Origin: Megalopta genalis
Taxonomy: Eukaryota; Arthropoda; Insecta; Hymenoptera; Halictidae
Assembly: GCF_051020955.1 (NCBI RefSeq)
Contig: NC_135014.1
Location: 42,302,742 to 42,366,741 of the forward strand
Length of the DNA stretch: 64,000 bases
Direction of reading: 5' to 3'
The position numbers were made by a program, and so were the translations under genes. Positions 60,791 to 64,000 of the stretch are shown here, in pieces. Below the pieces are notes generated by a model. It was given only the letters and a program-made list of their open reading frames with translations, ran no database searches and had not been told where the DNA came from. The stretch's first letter is position 1. Every line of letters starts with the position of its first letter.

Positions 60791-62009
60791 ATCAGGCGAA
60801 ATATTTGGAAATTTCTGTGTGCTCTTTAGAACGATCCCTGCCAGGTTGATAATTGAATTTGTCCAACGCTCTAAATGCAATTGATCGCAGATCTGTGTTC
60901 AAAGTAAAAGTTTCCTGATTCAATTGCAAGAAATAGAAGTTAATCTTTTACACTCGAAGCTCAAAATCCAAAATAATTTTTCTGGCATACAACAATTGCT
61001 CTTTCAACAGTTTGGCGGGGTCAAATTATTCCCAGTGGTTTTAAAACTGTTGTTATTAATAATAGATCGTTTAATTTCAAAACATCAATGCTTGTTTTAT
61101 CGAGGTCTGTCCTTATTACTACAACGATGAAACATCTGTGGATGGATAATGTTCAGGATATAATTTAACCCTTCAATAAAATGTATTTCTTCTGTGAACA
61201 ATTTTAATGAAGCAAGGAGAGAATGGAACGACATTCTTCAAAATTCTGTTAGTAGTTTCATTATTTAATATTTCACGTAGTGAATTTTTTCATAATTGCA
61301 TAAAATATACAGTCTAGTAGTAAATGTTACGCAATCGTGGCCAACTGTTGCATGTCCTATCTCAGAATTTCTTTTTTTTTATCACATCAGTAATCAAATC
61401 GATGAAGGAAAAAGATACAATTACAAAGATCTTACAGAATGTTTACCGTAATAAGAATTCATTGAACAGTTTCTTAAACCACCATTATGAATTTAATAAT
61501 TGCAAGATGATAGTCTTAAGAACGTTGCTTTACTTCAAAACTGAACCAGTATAAATAGAATTCATACTAAAGTGAAAGTAATTCGAAGAAAGGGAATTTA
61601 TTCAATGTTCTAGAACGTAATTCTGTACGTTTCCTTGACCGTAAAAACTGTAAATTAACGCTATAGATATCAACCTTCTGACAATCTGGTTTTTCATTAA
61701 CGTAGTTTGCATAACGAGCCTTTCATTTCCTGATTTCTTGCAGTTTCGACAAATTCGGAACCTATTACAATCTCTAATTGAATGGGAACTTCGAACAGGG
61801 GATCTGTGTAAGTAAGGTGTAAAGTTATACTGGATTCGATGGATAGATCGTCCGGACAGTTTCCGATATCATAGACCATAGATCCTTATTCCATTAAAAC
61901 GTGATTATTCTCATTTCCATGAAATCAAATAATTATTTTATTTCAGGACGGTACTAAACACAACTCCTTCATGAAAAGATATTTTGTATGTATTTTAATT
62001 CTAATAGAA
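60791..62009. other. AT-rich stretch
   Basis: No gene recognised. A family A-like right end (TGCATAAAATATACAGTCTA) is near 61298-61318 and a left-like end (TAGACCATAGATCC) near 61875. A 60-codon minus frame at 61697-61879 has a coding-like look but no recognised match. Confidence 0.45.
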
Positions 62010-62499
62010 TAGAATAGAATGTAATAGTTAACTATTAACTATATTTCGGCAAGTTTTCAATCTAATGTGTTTCCTGTTTTCATTTTTGGATGATCGTAAA
62101 TGTCGGTTAGGAGCAGTGCGGTGACTCGTAGAGTCACTGCACTAATAACTGGATATAAAAAAAATGTAATATAAATTTATATAAATATTTATATCCAGTT
62201 ATTAGTGCAGTGACTCTACGAGTCACCGCACTGCTCCTAACCAACATTTCCGATCACCCAAAAATGAAGTCATAAATTAATAGAATCATTTTTGAATAAG
62301 TGAAAACAAATAAATGGAATTACATTTGAAACTCTATGAAGTATGTAAAATATTCTAACTTCGCCTGAAAGATAAAAGGCAGGCGACGTTCCAAATATTT
62401 TAGCCCGTCAGTACTGAATTTTAAATTGAAAACAGGAAACACATTAGATTGAAAACTTGCCGAAATATAGTTAATAGTTAACTATTACATTCTATTCTA
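62010..62499. repeat. Large inverted repeat with a perfect 54-bp inner arm
   Basis: Inner arms 62106-62159 and 62188-62241 are exact reverse complements over 54 bases around a 28-base AT loop. The pairing continues outwards: left 62028-62105 matches right 62242-62270 and then, after an unpaired right-side segment at about 62272-62424, right 62425-62499. The outermost words are TAGAATAGAATGTAATAGTT and its complement. The arm contains CGGTGACTCGTAGAGTCACTG, itself partly palindromic. It looks like a young palindromic element or fold-back duplication with a later insertion or deletion on one side. Confidence 0.9.
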
Positions 62500-63590
62500 A
62501 AATGTAATTCCCATTCAATTGTACAAGTGACACTTTGAAGCAAGAGTTCGACGAGAAGTTCTACAATCTTTACGCAGAACATGACGTGGGGATGAACAAC
62601 AAATTCTGGTATAAATAGACCGAGTGAATGATCGCTCAGATGGCAAGCCGATATTTTCCGTGAAAAATTGGCACGACCCGACCCGAAGAAAGCGAGAAGT
62701 GAGAGCATGTGCCACGAGGAACTCCGTCGCGGTTAGATCAAGGTAGCCAGGAAGAGGTCGCCGGCTCAACGTGATCACATGGCAACTGTGGTGCGCGGCA
62801 AATGGAAAGTTTGCAGCGGCACCTCATAGGAAAGGAGAGATGACGAAATGGTAAAGTCGATACCGAAAAAAAGTGTCCACTAAATTGTTTTCACCCGAGC
62901 TATCGGATGAAATTGATACTCTTTGTCATGTTTTGCTTATTCTACGAACACTCCTTCCAAAGTCGGCTCCCCAACTGATCTTAAAACTCTTCGAGTGACG
63001 ATCTTGTCCAAGCAGTCGGCGGCGAATGAATTGCATTTACTTTCAAAATCGAAGATCAACAGATAAGAATTTCTTAAACAAATTCTTCAAAAGCTACAAT
63101 GATCTCATTCATAATTCACCAAATTATTTAGATTAATATAATGTAACAAGTTCTTTTGAAATTATTATTTAAAAGGAGATCATAGAGCTTCTCATAGACG
63201 CGGTTCACTCATTGAAGAGGCTATTAATAGGCTTTCAATAATTAAACACCAGGTTTCAATTTTGTAATTTCGATTATCAATGTATTTGTTCTCTGGGTAA
63301 ATATTACAAACCGCTAAAATTCCGAATAAACATATTATTGTTACTTCCATAACAGTTGTTTTTAGTGCGCCGTAAAAACCTGGCGTTAACGAACGGCAAT
63401 CGGATACTGTCTCAGGAGCAGTAACTATCACATGTGTCTATAGCAATCATCTATACACTCTCATGAGGGTAATTAAGATTGATTTGCAAAGTTGCGGTGC
63501 CCAAAATGGCGCGGACTTAACGAGTCCATTGATTATTCTGACGCGTCCAGAAGCTCGTGAAACGTCAATCAATACTTAGAAAAACACACG
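62500..63590. other. Non-coding stretch
   Basis: No gene recognised. Two overlapping minus frames at 62478-62778 (76 and 87 codons) start inside or next to the inverted repeat and are unsupported. Confidence 0.45.

Positions 63591-64000
<410 letters not shown>

Noticed and set aside
61697..61879. 60-codon minus frame with a plausible coding look
   Set aside because: No family recognised. Its start overlaps a family A-like end and no splice signals are clear. Left as unsupported.

Overview
This is a eukaryotic, gene-poor and mostly AT-rich window. It looks like an insect genome, most likely a hymenopteran (ant, bee or wasp). The reasons are the splice-bounded exons of conserved animal genes, the short CpG-containing GC-richer islands in an AT-rich background, the many long CA/GA/TA microsatellites, and several families of small TA-flanked inverted-repeat elements. 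I saw no bacterial-style operons, rRNA, convincing tRNA or CRISPR. The order is not proven.

Only two host protein-coding exons can be recognised with confidence, both on the minus strand. At 54534-55138 lies the last coding exon of the Myc transcription factor: acidic EEIDVV box, AT-hook-like motif, poly-proline, CK2-like acidic patch, basic helix-loop-helix and leucine zipper. It has a good splice acceptor, and its upstream exons are not visible, so they probably lie beyond the right edge. At 23474-23653 lies a first exon of the tRNA dimethylallyltransferase family (TRIT1/MiaA-like), with a P-loop and the SADSMQ motif, ending exactly at a consensus splice donor. I could not find its second exon in the 23 kb to the left.

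Most of the rest is mobile-element debris. A decayed Tc1/Tc3-like transposon with long terminal inverted repeats sits at about 17.3-18.8 kb, inside a second pair of inverted repeats. An N-terminal transposase fragment is at 6.06 kb. Three families of small inverted-repeat elements recur across the window: family A (ends GACTGCGGATTTTTATGC, flanked by TA), family B (ends ACAGTAAATTCTCCCCAATT) and family C (about 500 bp). Two large inverted repeats stand out at 2361-3036 and 62010-62499; the second has a perfect 54-bp inner arm.

Two GC-richer plus-strand tracts (about 36.2-39.35 kb and 42.7-46.1 kb) hold broken but coding-like sequence that is not a recognisable transposase or reverse transcriptase. 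The second reads mainly in one frame for over 2 kb with scattered stops, and may be a fossil of a large intronless, perhaps virus-derived structural gene. This is the most interesting unexplained part of the window. The 46-54.5 kb stretch below Myc is microsatellite-rich and UTR-like. The remaining intervals are AT-rich intergenic or intronic DNA in which I see no gene.
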